DNA of 64,000 nucleotides from Marasmius tenuissimus (taxonomy: Eukaryota; Basidiomycota; Agaricomycetes; Agaricales; Marasmiaceae), in NCBI GenBank assembly GCA_029532415.1, contig JAQOTA010000044.1:558001-622000 (forward strand). The letters run 5' to 3'. This document shows, in pieces, positions 23,896 to 35,522 of this stretch. The position numbers were made by a program, and so were the translations under genes. The notes under the pieces were generated by a model, which was not told the DNA's origin, made no database searches, and saw only the letters and a list, made by a program, of their open reading frames with translations. Numbering within the stretch: the stretch's first letter is position 1; each line of letters opens with the position of its first letter.

Positions 23896-26800
23896 TTAGA
23901 TCTTGTCTTTGAGGTGCTCGATGAGAGCTTCGGCACCTTGGATAGCGACCGCGGCCTGCAAGACCAAAACCAAGTCAGAAACTGTGCCAAAATTAAGGGA
24001 GATATGGACTAACGCTGGTGCGGGTCGGGTTAGACCCAGTGGCATCGGGCAAGCAGCCGTTACCTCCAACCCACAAGTTGGGGAATCTGTGGACCTTCGA
24101 ATGGGCATCGGCGATCGAAGTTTCCGGATCGTTCCCAATGCGAAGGGTCCCAGTGATGTGCAATGCGAGACCAGGTTCCTGATAGGCGTCAAATGTTTAA
24201 AATATTGAATGAGAGAAAATCGTCGCTGAGAATCTCACCATGTATTGAGGATTCGAACCTGGTAGGTATGATCCAATATAATTAGCGATGGTGGTCATGT
24301 CTTTCATCATCCTGCGTTGTTGTCCGTCAGCAATGATCCCTTCTGTAAGGCGGTTTGCGAGCAGTACCTTTGGTCTCTGGCGTTGTCGTCTTCGGTGCGC
24401 TCCAAATGGAACTGAAGAGAAAGTTGAGCCGTTGGACAGCTGGTGAAGAAAACGGAATTTCGGCGTACTGTAACTTGGGGCATTCCGTAGATGTCGGTCA
24501 CACCAGCCTCCCATGAATCCTCGCGGGGCAAAGCTGATGGACCAATGAGTATCTTATTCTCCTTCTTAATCTCTCCCTTTCCAAAGAAGCGAAGGTCAAC
24601 GACCACACGAGGATCTGCCTTGGGACCGACGTCGCCGTATGAGAAAGCATCGCGATGGACTTGGACATGCCACGGGAATTGTGACGAGTACGGAATCATG
24701 AATTGTGGCTCAGGGTCGTTGAAAGGAATCGGAAGAGGGTCCTCAGGGTGTTTCTTCTTGTGAGCGATGACCCGTGGGTCTTTAGGGTCCACGCTGTCGA
24801 CAAGGGACTTGTTCATGATGACCTGGTTTCATCGTTAAGGTCGGCATTGAACGTTGGAATGACGATCTCTACAGACCTGACAGAAAGCCATAGATTGTTC
24901 GGTAAGGTAGCATCCCAGATTCGGGGGACGGATACAACTATTCCACAGGATCTGAGGTGTGGGCAAGGCACCGCAAGCGAGGACGATGGTCTATGACACT
25001 GTTCAGTTCCCATGAACCATTCAGAGGATATGATGAAGTTCACCTTGGCAAACATCACCTTGTCCTTGTCTGTGTTGAGATCGCGGATTAAGACATAATC
25101 CATCGGGACGTCAGCTTGGGGGATTTTGTTGTCGAATTGTCCCACACGAGTGACACGAGTTTCGGTAAGGAGCGTAAACTTGTCAGCGTTGCCCCATTCG
25201 CCAAGCACGGTGCTTGCGCTACTCCAGGTCACATATTCGGGGTTATCCTTGCGACGCTCAACAGCAAGTGGGATAGGATAAAAGTCGCGTCCACGGCACC
25301 AGAACAAATGTCGGCTGTTTCTGACCGCTCATGAGCGCCAAAATCGCTCGTGAGCGATCATGAGCGCTGTGAGCTTCGGGGCTGCTCACAAGCGCATACG
25401 GGACACCTTTTTTCTCATGTGCGCTCGTGATCACTGTGAGTCTCACAGCGCTCATGAACAATTTGGCACTCCTGAGTATCCATGAGTTTGGTTTTTCTCA
25501 TATCTACTCATGAGCATACCACGAAACAAAGAAAAAAAAGCAATATTCATTCAATGATACCACGCACTAGTCAGGACGTAAACTATCACTACCTATAGAT
25601 ACATACAGTTTAACAACCGTACAATCTACTCAGCATACCCAATTCTCAACCCAGAGTCCTGACTCCATCGCCACAGCTCGGAGTTCACTACGCTGCAACT
25701 TCGATTGGGATTGTCGGCCAATGGCGTCACCATGCACAGGAATGGTCACCGTTGTCAGTAATTCATCAAAAAGAGGGAGGGACTAAGACATACCTCGGAC
25801 ATAGTGTTATGTTGCTGACGTCTGGTGTACAGTGAACATCGTTGAGAGGGAGCGTTAAGGCCTGAGGAGGGGACTGGAGGGGATGGGGATGGGGGAAATA
25901 TACTTGGGAAACGACCAGGTATTTATACGTTTTGAGGGTGGTCCGTGCGCCCTCTTTCCCTTGCCTATAACCAGTAATCTCAGCCAACCGTGTTCATCAT
26001 GACGTCGACGACGTCGATGGTGCACGGACCTTCATCACGCTCTCGTGAGGTGCACGTCCTGCTGTTTGACGTTACCCTAGGTGATCCTGGCCAAAACACA
26101 CCAGCTAAACAATCAGTTCCAAGATAATAGAGGGTTTACATACCTTTTCCCTTGATAGAGTTGATTCACCTCCAAAATCTCCCCGTGAAACCGCCTATTC
26201 TTCCTTGCCGGCGATGTGAGATTCTGGTCAACTAGCGAACTTGTTGTGTATATGGTGTTTTATTGAAGGGTATTTCCGGAGAGCTCAGTAAGATTTGCTG
26301 CATTGGTTGACGGCAACGGCAGGATACAGATGGTGGTTGCGGTTCAACGGTGGGATAAGGTGGCTGTGTAGTCTGCATGGCCATCACATGTTCCACGCGA
26401 TGTCCATTTCATCTAACGCCCGAAGAAGATCAAGCGCCGGACATTGCATCCCACCCATAAGACTCACACTGGGCCCGTAAATAAGCCATGGGCTTATATG
26501 GAATTACTGTGATGCTCAAGGCAGTTTCTGACGAGTCATGAGGTGACTGTGAGGCTCACAGACGCTGATGAGCACTTATGAACCAGCCTGAGCCTCACAG
26601 CTGTTCATGAGCGCTCATATACAGCCTGGATGTTCACGAACGCTCACGTTCATTTCACTTGCTCATATACCATTACAAACGCTGTAAACACTCACGAGCA
26701 ATCATAAACTGTGGACATATTTTCTGGTGGGAACTCCGTATCCATGGCGTTTTGCAAGGCCTTCTTAACAAGATTCTGTCGAATTGAGTGGTCGTACTCG

Positions 26801-27633
26801 TGCTCGTGAACGTTGAGCAGTTTGCCGGATTGCTGCAGGAGGTCATCGAGTCTAGACTTGGGGATAACTTTGTGAATCTCAACGCGCTCCTCATCGTGGG
26901 GAATGGCTAGAGAAATGGTGCTAGTAAGTATGGTGTCGGGAACGGTGGTAAGTACTTACGGCAGGAGCAGGTCCAGTGAGTGCCCATACCACCGACCGTA
27001 CGTGTTACAGCAGCAGCCCCAAGATTGAACTCGGGAACCTGGTCGGGGTTGTGACCTTGGATGATCAACCTGTTGGACGCGCCGTCCGGTGGGGGCCTCC
27101 AGCTTGTCCCTGCCATCGTTGGCATGAAGGCGGACGAAGGAGGAATAGAGACTGGTTGCAGAGCACCCTTGATGACATTCACTGCGGGTCCCAGGTCGAA
27201 TCAAAATCAGGACGGTGAAAGTGGTGTACACATACCAAACATGTCGATGTCCTTCTGATATCTAGGAAGTGAGTCGTTAGAGAGATTACGATGTCGAAGG
27301 CGAAGGTAGCTAATGACTCACTTGACTGAGTTCTTGTGGTGGCCTCCAATGATTTTTCCGTCCTGTGAACCGATCTCGGCCATAATGATTTTGGGTTCTT
27401 TGTTGTTGGCCTTGGCCCAATCGAGAATTTTGCGAGCATAGGTGGCCCTGAGATGGCAACACGGTGAGCGAATATCATACTGTTACATGAGATGGGACCA
27501 ACGCAATAGGACCACTACCAGCGATGAAGACGTCACAAACGTGGACACGGTCATCCGTGTTCGCCTTCAAGTGGCCGGATCGATGAGCTTTAGCGAACTC
27601 GAGGATTTCTGTCTCTTTCAAACGGGAAGGCAT
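23896..27633 (-). pseudogene. Pyranose 2-oxidase gene interrupted by a transposon
   Basis: Exons on the minus strand are 27633-27503, 27447-27322, 27261-27236, 27181-26960, 26906-26730 plus 25294-25044 (one exon split by the element), 24990-24877, 24822-24469, 24411-24368, 24311-24239, 24178-24014 and 23955-23896. With the element removed they give 580 aa in frame. The enzyme is a GMC flavoprotein that oxidises glucose at C2 and makes H2O2 for lignocellulose decay. Visible motifs are GSGPIA (about 39-44), GGMGTHWTC with the flavin-linking His at about 163, the FSYG substrate loop (409-412), and the catalytic pair His513 (LHITGT) and Asn556 (GSNPT). The segment before YLTEQ is shorter than usual. 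As it stands the frame stops inside the element unless the element is spliced out. Confidence 0.88.
25297..26729. mobile_element. 1,433-bp TIR DNA transposon or large MITE inside the pyranose oxidase gene
   Basis: The two ends are inverted repeats of about 41 bp. The left begins CACCAGAACAAATGTC; the right, read inward on the minus strand, begins CACCAGAAAATATGTC, and both continue to a GCTCNTGAG word. GG flanks both ends (25295-25296 and 26730-26731) and may be a 2-bp target duplication. Both subterminal regions are packed with palindromic words such as GCTCATGAGC and CTGTGAG/CTCACAG. The interior has no transposase-like frame, so the element is non-autonomous. Excision with one GG restores the host gene frame exactly. 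The superfamily is not assignable from sequence alone. Confidence 0.82.
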
Positions 27634-29451
27634 GGCGAAGTTGCTGGAATCTTGTCTTGGTACTGGGAGGAGGACCTGGGACTGTTGGATGTTCACGACC
27701 TTTGATTCACCCTTAAATATCCTTCACCGTTTCTGGTGTTACAGCATCCTTTCCTTTTCAGATGTTAGTTTGGTACTAGGGACAAAGCGGATATTGAACG
27801 TTGACGTTGAGGCCTTGATCGAGGTTGGCATCAGAAAGTCAATAATAGAACCATCGACGATCTGGGGCACATACATGGCACAGGGGATGATCTATTGATA
27901 TTGACGACGCTCACTGAATTGCGTCGATAGCTTTTCACACCCATACTAAGCCCGAGTAACGCTTAACCAACGTCGGTCTGTGAATGATATTGGTGGAGTG
28001 GTCATGTTATGCGAAACACGCCCAGAATCCGACCTAATCGTTCAAAAAACATCATGCGCGATAAAGCCACTAGGCTACTAGTATTTGACCTTGTCCAAGG
28101 AATGGAAGACCCGTCATAGCCATACCGCCCTACGGGAAGTTGAATGAATTCTGTTTCCGGATCCAAGTCGCTGATTGCTAGTCTGCTTGGCTGAAAGAAT
28201 TCTCGTTGACCTCGTAAGGAAAGACCGCGAAGGTACTGCTGGAACCTGAGAAACCCAAGGTTTAACGAAGACGACGAAAGGAATGCGGGGATAGGCAACC
28301 TCCGCATCAATCAATGTACCAGAGAAAGTGAAGCGCCGAGCGCCGCGGCGAAGGTAAGTATGGAGCGCGTATAGTAATATAGGTTATCTGGGCTCAAGCC
28401 ATCATTCAGACCTGGTCTGGCCTGGAGGGGGACGGGACAAGCGGGAATAAGAGTTGGGAAGAGAGAACAGTCGCTATGATCGGAATCTCTGTATTAATCA
28501 ATGTGGAGTACCCCAACGTAAAGGACGGTTGATTGGCCACGTTTAATCCGCCACAAATGTGCCAATAGTTTACTCGATATGCGGGGTCTCGGTTTGCTTT
28601 TGTTCTGCGTGTGTGCCGGCCCTCTGCCACCAAGGGTATGAGTGGCGCAATATGATTGCAAACACTGACAACACAGACTATGACACTTGAATGTTCGCTG
28701 CTCGGCTTGTATATGGTTTGCCCGACATATTGTTATGCTTGAGATTGAATTGTATCGCTACGCCTCAGAGGTATGCTGCCACAGTCCGGGCTCCATCGGA
28801 GGTCGTGTAACTGCGAATTCTGGTGGCTACTCAGAACAATGTTCTCGTTCCCACACGAGGGATCTTGAGTTCTTTTTGAAATCGGTTGTTGTGGTCGTAG
28901 AATAATCCGAGGTTTACTGAGCTTCTGGCCCAAAATATGGTGATCCGTTCCCGCGACTGGGGGTGTTGCAGGCAGGAAACATAGAAGTTTGATGTTGGAA
29001 TGTCCGCCTGTTGCCCCTTAATGAATCAATCCGTCGCCCATCGTTATCGGTATCCGGTGAGCACGAATTGCCGAGTCATTCTCGCGCTTTTTGAGCGTTT
29101 CCTACGATCTAGCTTCGATGTACATGAGAAGTTCCTGTGTGATATCCAAACATGATATTTCAGGAGCGGCGAAATATGCTTTGGGAGAGCTGCGGCTTCC
29201 TCCGTTGATCTTGGGTACTCACTTTCTTATCTGATCCACGGGCCGAGAAGACTAGTGCTATATTGGATGCCACTCAACGTTCGAGCTGTCTCTTGCGGCT
29301 AGTGAATTGGATGATATGTATTGCTACTGTTGTTCTGGTGTATTGCAACCTTCGGCTTTCACACGTTCAACAGCATCACGAGTCAGTCTTTGAAGTACGA
29401 GCTCGACATGTCCGCAAGACTCACTCGTACGTGCACCTATGTGTACTGTTC
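27634..29451. other. Spacer with pyranose oxidase promoter
   Basis: The first hundred bases upstream of the pyranose oxidase start contain an AT-rich AAATATTTAAGG stretch that could serve as a TATA-like element. The rest shows only short open frames without recognisable domains. Confidence 0.4.
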
Positions 29452-31541
29452 CTATGTGACTACCGAAGCCGCAGGGGATACTCTTCCAGGATGGAATTCA
29501 ACGACATCTTTCCCATCTCCATCCTCATCTTCCCCTCCACGTGGATCCAAATCCACCTCTTGTCCCCGGTACGACATCCTCTTCAAATTCCTATATGCAT
29601 CGCTCCAAGACATTGTTCTCAACCCTCCACTCTCTCCTAACTGCTCCATCAACATCCGCGCAATCCCCCAACTGGATATTCTCTGATCCAACATCTGCGC
29701 AAACCGTAAAACCGCACTTCGCTCGAACGCGATCGGGGGTTCCAGAACGATACTGTTTAGTAGCCAGACACATTTGAGGATCCGTGGTATGCGGTACCGG
29801 TTATCTTTGGGTGCGGATGAGAGCCATTCGTCCAGATCTGAGATGAACGAGACGGGTTGGTCCCAGTCAGGCCAGCGGTTGGGCCATTCTTGTTTCATGC
29901 GGAGCCAGTAACGGTTCAGAATGGAGTAGCAGGCGAGGAAGTGAGTTGGGGAGGCGCGGTCTTGGAGGCAAAACTTTCTGAGCGAGGAGAATACGCGTAA
30001 GAGGAGGTCTATGTAGGGTTTTTGTACAGTCAGTCGAACTTGGGACAGGTGTTCTTCGGAAATGAAGTACATACCCTCTCCGAGATTCTTGAACATTTCT
30101 GGATCTGCATCCAATGATAAAGCTGCCATCCCGCCCGAGAATTCCATCGCCACCCTGCCGATTCTGTCTAGCGCATTGGTGATATCTTCGTCTGAGGAAG
30201 CGGGATCGTTGACTGCTCGTAACAGTAGCTCGAGGAGGTGTCTTCTCGTACTATCATCCCACCAATACCAGCCGTGGTACCTCGTCAATAGACTGTACTT
30301 GTGAAGATCAGAAGGCGAACGTAAACCGCGAGGGAGATATGAGCTTCGGTGAGTGCTGTAGTCTTCCAAACACCGATAGATGTTTAATGACATCTCTTGG
30401 CTGGCACCGAAAGTCTCATTCATCCAGTCCATAGCGGATTCGACGAGCGAATCATCCACATCCCGAGTAACGTACGACGAATGAGAGATATCCACGCCGA
30501 ACCAGTCGGAAAGCCCTCGAAAGAAAGGGTTCACCCCTACCCCGAGTCCAGGCCACTTGCTCGGTAGGATGATGTCCGTGAACTGGTAGAACAACCACGC
30601 TTGGGGCGATTTGTACGCACACGGCACACTGGGCTTCCATGCTGTGAACGACAGCGTCGGCAACACTGTTGTAGCCAGGATAAAAAGCACTGCCAACCCC
30701 ACTTCAATCGTAACCACGATAGCTACGGCAGTGTTCAAGCTCCACAAGAGGTCCAGAACCCCAAAGAAGAACAGAATGAGTGCGCTCTCGAGCAGAAGGG
30801 GTAACGTATGGGCCATCCCAGATACACCCCATTGCTGGAGACTCTGGTAACGCATTTGTCGAAGCAGAAGGGTATCCCGATGTGAAGCGTGCTTTGCTGG
30901 GTTTCGACGGTGTTCCCGGATCCATTGTTTGCATAAGATGCCTATTATCACGGCAGTCAGACTGATCGTGAGGCTCAAAAACCAGCATATGTTGATTCGT
31001 ATTGAGGAAGCTGGCGGCCCGAACTCGGACGATAGCGTTGCTGGTAGTGATGCGTTCGAGCCTAGGTTTAGGTGGTTCATGATATGGATGAGCACTTCTG
31101 CCGTTGCGTCTTCTGGGTCGGTATCGAGCCATTGGTAGGATTCAACCGTGAATGCTGTTACTACCGCTGAGAAGAGACCAGCCTAGATGCCGAATATGAG
31201 TTATTTCGAATGAACTGGAGAGACTAGTACGCACAAAAACCAGCAAAGTGTCGATATCTTCTCTCCATCCCTTGCACCTATCTGCATCAGACTCGTCAAC
31301 CTTCTTCAAGCATTCCTTCCAGCAGTCGCCAGTTTGGGGTAAATTATGGATATGAGGGGTTTCGGGTTTGTATGCCGCTGGCTGACAGGATAATGAGCGA
31401 TATTCAGCGCTTCCAAAGACGAGAAACGAACGAATTGAGGTTCGAGGATTGTTGATTCTGTGTCCCTGCGAAGAGAAGACTGGATTTATGATGAGTAACC
31501 AAAGTACATTCTGCCTGGAGAAGAACCGCTTCACATACCAT
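29452..31541 (-). CDS. DUF6535-domain membrane protein
   Basis: The main exons are 31182-29452 and 31465-31235, both phase 0. An upstream exon ends at 31539 (donor ATG/GTATGT) and its start is uncertain. The sequence DADRCKGWREDIDTLLVF followed by AGLFSAVVTAFTVESY is the signature of DUF6535, a domain expanded in Agaricomycetes. Four hydrophobic helices follow (for example ICWFLSLTISLTAVIIGILC and the region VAIVVTIEVGLAVLFI). A long cytosolic C-terminal region of about 380 residues ends in an acidic GGEDEDGDGKD tail. Function is unknown. The first exon probably encodes a charged helix (LLLEAEEEKREL), which would place the true start further upstream than the ATG at 31541. Confidence 0.8.
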
Positions 31542-31599
31542 CAATTCTCTCTTTTCCTCTTCTGCTTCTAAAAGCAAACGTCGTAGTACAACAGCAGAT

Positions 31600-32984
31600 T
31601 GTCTGGAGGCTGTGTACTGCTGTCAATAGATTCTACCCATAATATAATGACTGAATTGATGGGCCAGAGACTATCAATACATCGTAGTTGGAGGTATCTT
31701 AAGCCGTCGAAAAGGAATAGCATGGCAGGTGCGTCGTGTCCATGCTAAGCTAGTACAAGTTGAAGTTGAAGCAGCAAATGATGATCATGTCTCAGGTTCA
31801 AGATGCACGACACGCGCGCCGCGCAAAGGGCTTGAGGACGAGTCGGAGCGGTCGGTCCGGTCTTGATACCGGCTCGGTTCACTCACCTTCCTGCCACCCT
31901 TGACTCGCCGGGAGTCCAGTAGTATGTCTTTTTAAAAATCCTTTATATAGTCTGTCCCGTTAGACAACCGGCCGGAGCTGTGAGTTCCTCCCACCCAACT
32001 ATCAAGGTGAATAAGCTCTTCGTGTGGTGCTTGTTATTGACTGTAAATTCTTCTAACTTTGAATTCACTACTGTTCACGAAAGTCTACATCCTTACCGGC
32101 ATGGGTGCCGTTAAGCATTCTCGCCATTTGAGTGCTGATGGCGAGAAAAGATACCTCGTCAAGGCACGGTGCAGAAGCTCCGATTACCTGGAATACAGTG
32201 GCATCCATATCCATGACCTCTTCTCGAGGCTTGTTACCATCAAGAGTTGAAGGCGGCGCCACGGAGGCGAAGGAGAAATTCAAGGCATGAGACTTCGACG
32301 AAGGAACGAAGGCGGCAGTGTACTCGCGCGAAAGCAAAGATGATAGAACACAATACACAAAATGAACGATAACTCACCCCTGAATCCTTTCGAATTCGAC
32401 GCCATCGTCTCCGAACTTGACGGGTGGGGATCCCGGGCTCCCATGAACGCCTCCATTATCTCCCGGAGGTCCGTGGCTGCTTCTGTTATACCGAAATCAT
32501 CAAAGGCGCGGCACCAGCCAACGATCCGCGACGTACCGGGGGAAACAGGACCGATTTCCCACCATGACCTATTCTGAGGTATCGAATGTTGAGGAACGGT
32601 GATTGTGTGCCTTTAGTATGAACGCGGACCACAAATTATCGCGTCATTTCACAGGAATGTCTCTTTATTTTCGTCATCGTGGCGACAGTCGGAGAGACCA
32701 GGACGTAGAACCGATAGGCTCCAGGACGAATGTTGGAACTTCAGGCGAGGACCTTGTTGATGGAACTACAACATCTGCGGTTTGCTGATGAGATATCCTT
32801 TTGAGATATCCTTTTGAGATATCCTTTTTGCCTCGGTGGGGATCACGGCTGGAATTTTGAGGAATGGGCAAGATAGGTTTGTGCCCGACGTCACGCGGAT
32901 CTATCTTAACCAGTGGCTGTTTCCATAAGCATGTATAACTTGGCCTATCGATACAACTGCTGGGTCCGACTCGTAGTAAGCTTC
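31600..32984. other. Spacer with weak coding signal and a short tandem repeat
   Basis: A minus-strand open stretch at about 32350-32580 reads plausibly (for example IVGWCRAFDDFGITEAATDL), but no start, family or closed exon set could be found. At 32791-32831 the word GAGATATCCTTTT is repeated three times in tandem. Confidence 0.35.
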
Positions 32985-34270
32985 TCAATCGAAGTACCGC
33001 CCGCCATTCACACTCATCTAGGGAGAATCGTGATTAAACCTGAGACAACGACATGGAAGGAAGGAAATGATTACCGTTTGACCTGACACCAATCATGTTT
33101 GAGCCAATGACGATCACGACCATAAGAGCAGGAGTGAGCTCACCAGTAACGAAGCTAGAGTCCTTTGAGGCTATAAATGAAACCAGCGCCGCCACTTCCT
33201 CTGGTTCACCCCAGCGCCCCGAAGGGTTGTCGGTCCACTATGAAATCGGAATGATTTTAGGCCGAGAGGGGTTGATTGAAAGACTCACTGAAGCCTTAGA
33301 GATCTTTGCATCGATGGCCTGCGCGTCAACTACCAAGTTTTTCGCTATATCACGTCGACTTTAGCACCGAATCAACGGAAATGCGATATTGAAACACTCG
33401 ACGTGCCCATTTCAGTCTCGATCGCTCCTACACATCGAATATGAAACGTTTCATATCAGCCAGTGCTCATATGGACAGAATTACGACACTCACCTGGAGC
33501 GTACGCGTTCACCGTGATCCCGTGCTTCCCCAATTCCCAAGCTACTCTTCTCGTGAGATTCCTTGTCGTACTCGGAAACCTTCCGTTAGAATCACGTACC
33601 AGCACTCTGCGTCATCCCCCGCACGGCAAACTTGGTCGCACTGTAAGCCATACAGAATTTTCTCCCCTGTTTTCCAGCAGATGAGGATGCCCCAATGATT
33701 CGCCCTCCCTTACCCTGCTTGATCATCTGAATAGCCGCGTACTTGTAGCAGAGGAAGGTCCCCCGAGAGTTTACGGCGAAGGCCGCATCCCAATGATCGG
33801 CCGTCACTGCGAATGGTAATGGAACAAGGATTTAGTAGCCTCCTAAGAGTCGAAAAAACCGAAGCTCGAACTTTCGGTCAGCGTGTTAACGGGACATATA
33901 CCCGCGTTCGCCACCATCTACCAGAAAGCAAGTGATAATGAGGCTCCTTCCGTGGTGTATCATAACGATCAACACTCACAACGTCCAGTCCACCGAGGAC
34001 CTCGACCACCGTCTCTACCATTTCCTTCACCTCTGACTCACTCGACACGTCTGCATGAACAATGGCCGTCCTTCTCCCAACCTTAGCAATCTCCTTCTCA
34101 ACTGCCTTCAGCTGCTCTTCTTTCGAAGAAATGTCGTTGAGAGCAATATCGAACCCATCCTGAGCGAGGCGTATAGCAATAGCTTTCCCAATTCCCTGCG
34201 CGGCGCCGGTTACAATGGAGACTCCTTTGGTTGGAGAAGATGTAGAGGATCCTAGAGCAGATTCGGACAT
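32985..34270 (-). CDS. Short-chain dehydrogenase/reductase
   Basis: Nine exons (34270-33980, 33917-33872, 33806-33600, 33541-33494, 33427-33403, 33358-33289, 33237-33144, 33082-33075, 33017-32985) give 273 aa. Classical SDR motifs are present: TGAAQGIG (21-28) for NAD(P) binding, NAG (101-103), the catalytic Ser near 154 and YSATK with Tyr167 and Lys171, then VNAYAPG, GRWGEPEEVAALVSF and a C-terminal VNGGRYFD. The closest known types are diacetyl/acetoin or 3-oxoacyl reductases; the substrate cannot be read from sequence. The junction 33403/33358 uses a weak GTCGAG donor and a 44-nt intron, so it is less sure. Exon 8 is only 8 nt. In-frame Mets upstream reach 34324, but the Met at 34270 fits the family length. 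Confidence 0.88.
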
Positions 34271-34375
34271 GGTAGTTGTGGAGAAGAAGCAGATCGTGTG
34301 AGCGAACAAATGACCAAGGAACACATGGGGTCACCGGGAAACTCCATATCCCCTACCAACTCTCGACCGCTGCTT

Positions 34376-34453
34376 GGGTGGATGGTGTAATTGGTAACAT
34401 GTGTGCAGTTAATTTTCCGCATACGCTACGGTGTTCAAATCCCGTTCCGCCCC
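34376..34453 (+). tRNA. tRNA-like sequence, possibly intron-bearing or degenerate
   Basis: A 7-bp acceptor stem GGGTGGA/TCCGCCC encloses an A-box-like TGGTGTAATTGGTAAC and a B-box-like GTGTTCAAATCC. A five-pair anticodon stem TGTGC/GCATA closes a 12-base loop instead of seven. A T7 run (Pol III terminator) follows 5 bases after the discriminator. The T arm pairs poorly without a bulge, so this may be a tRNA pseudogene. The amino-acid identity is not assignable. Confidence 0.45.
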
Positions 34454-34938
34454 TCTATCTTTTTTTCTTAGGTTTGACCGGTCGAACGTTCAGATTGAAG
34501 GAGCGAGTTGCATCAATGGTCGCATGAGCTCCGGAGGTTTGGCTCGCCTTGGATGAGGCGAATGGTTCTGGTGATATAGTATCATCAGATGTTACCGAAA
34601 GAGCGAAAGAGGATGATGTTTCTCCATAGAGAAGGCTCGAGTCGGACGGATTTGATGATATGGAGAGACAGACTTGACGCTGAGCATTGAGGGAGAGATT
34701 CTGAATTGCAATGAAATTGGTGGTACGGCGTACGGGCCGTTCAAAAGGTCCTCCCGACTCTGGAGATTATTGATGAGAGGTGTCCACGAGCTGAAGTGAG
34801 AGGTCGTATGTTGCGCGCAGCTTCTTGGAAGTTCTGTTGGGTGTATTACTTGGATAGTCAGGCCTGGTATGAGATGACTCCAAAACAAAAGCAAGTTAAC
34901 CTCCTAGTGAACTTGTACAAAAAAGAGTTTCTAAACAG

Positions 34939-35522
34939 TCAAGATAACCTATGGGTTGCAGGCCTGCTTCCCCAAAAAAGTTCGCCCTGGTTTCCCATCG
35001 CACGCAGGAGATCGCCTGTGCTTTGCATCGTCAATCCAGCTCCTCCCAGACTTGCTGGCGTCCACCCCACAGGGAGGGTAAATTGGGGTTGAATCGCTTC
35101 CTCGTTCTGATCACTCTGCAGAACAGCGAGGATGAGTATCATTTTACAGAACAGAACATTTTTCATACCTGTTCGCCGCTTTCCTCATCTGCCTTGCGTC
35201 GCCCCTCCTTAATGTAGACGCAATTAACCTTGTGTTTGTTCCAAGCCGTTGGATAGTAATCTGCACCGGCTCGCATATCCAACTTCACATCGCTCCCGCA
35301 TCCCAAACAGTGAACTTTTTTCGGAGTCACCCGTGACGAATCAATCCATGGGTCCTTCTGGAGGAGCGCTTTTCGCTCGGCAGGCGTTTTGAATCGTCTG
35401 GATGTGTTACTTGAGGGTGAACCTGTCAAATTTGGGGTGGAAACTCTAGATTGAGGGAGTGTGGCTACAGTGGTTGAGGTTGGTGGAAGATTGGTCATTG
35501 CGGTGGTAAAGAGAGCGAGCAT
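34939..35522 (-). CDS. Small C2HC zinc-binding-like protein, 176 aa
   Basis: Exons 35522-35169 and 35115-34939 join through a 53-nt intron (GTATGA donor, TTCTGCAG acceptor) in phase 0. Residues near the middle form HCLGCGSDVKLD, then YYPTAWNKHKVNC, giving a C-x2-C and H-x3-C arrangement that could bind zinc. The N terminus is Ser/Thr/Pro-rich. The C terminus is Gly-rich and ends THRLS. Similar short CxxC...HxxxC proteins are common as uncharacterised genes in mushrooms. Function is unknown. The first Met (35522) and a second eight codons later are both possible starts. Confidence 0.6.

Noticed and set aside
25766..25987. Short frame with upstream TATAAATA inside the transposon, considered as a peptide pheromone gene
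   Set aside because: No CaaX C terminus and no convincing start; the candidate downstream peptide ends in WVC, not a farnesylation box.
32362..32577. Plus-strand frame MNDNSPLNPFEF...
   Set aside because: The opposite strand is equally open and neither side closes into a gene with splice sites or motifs.
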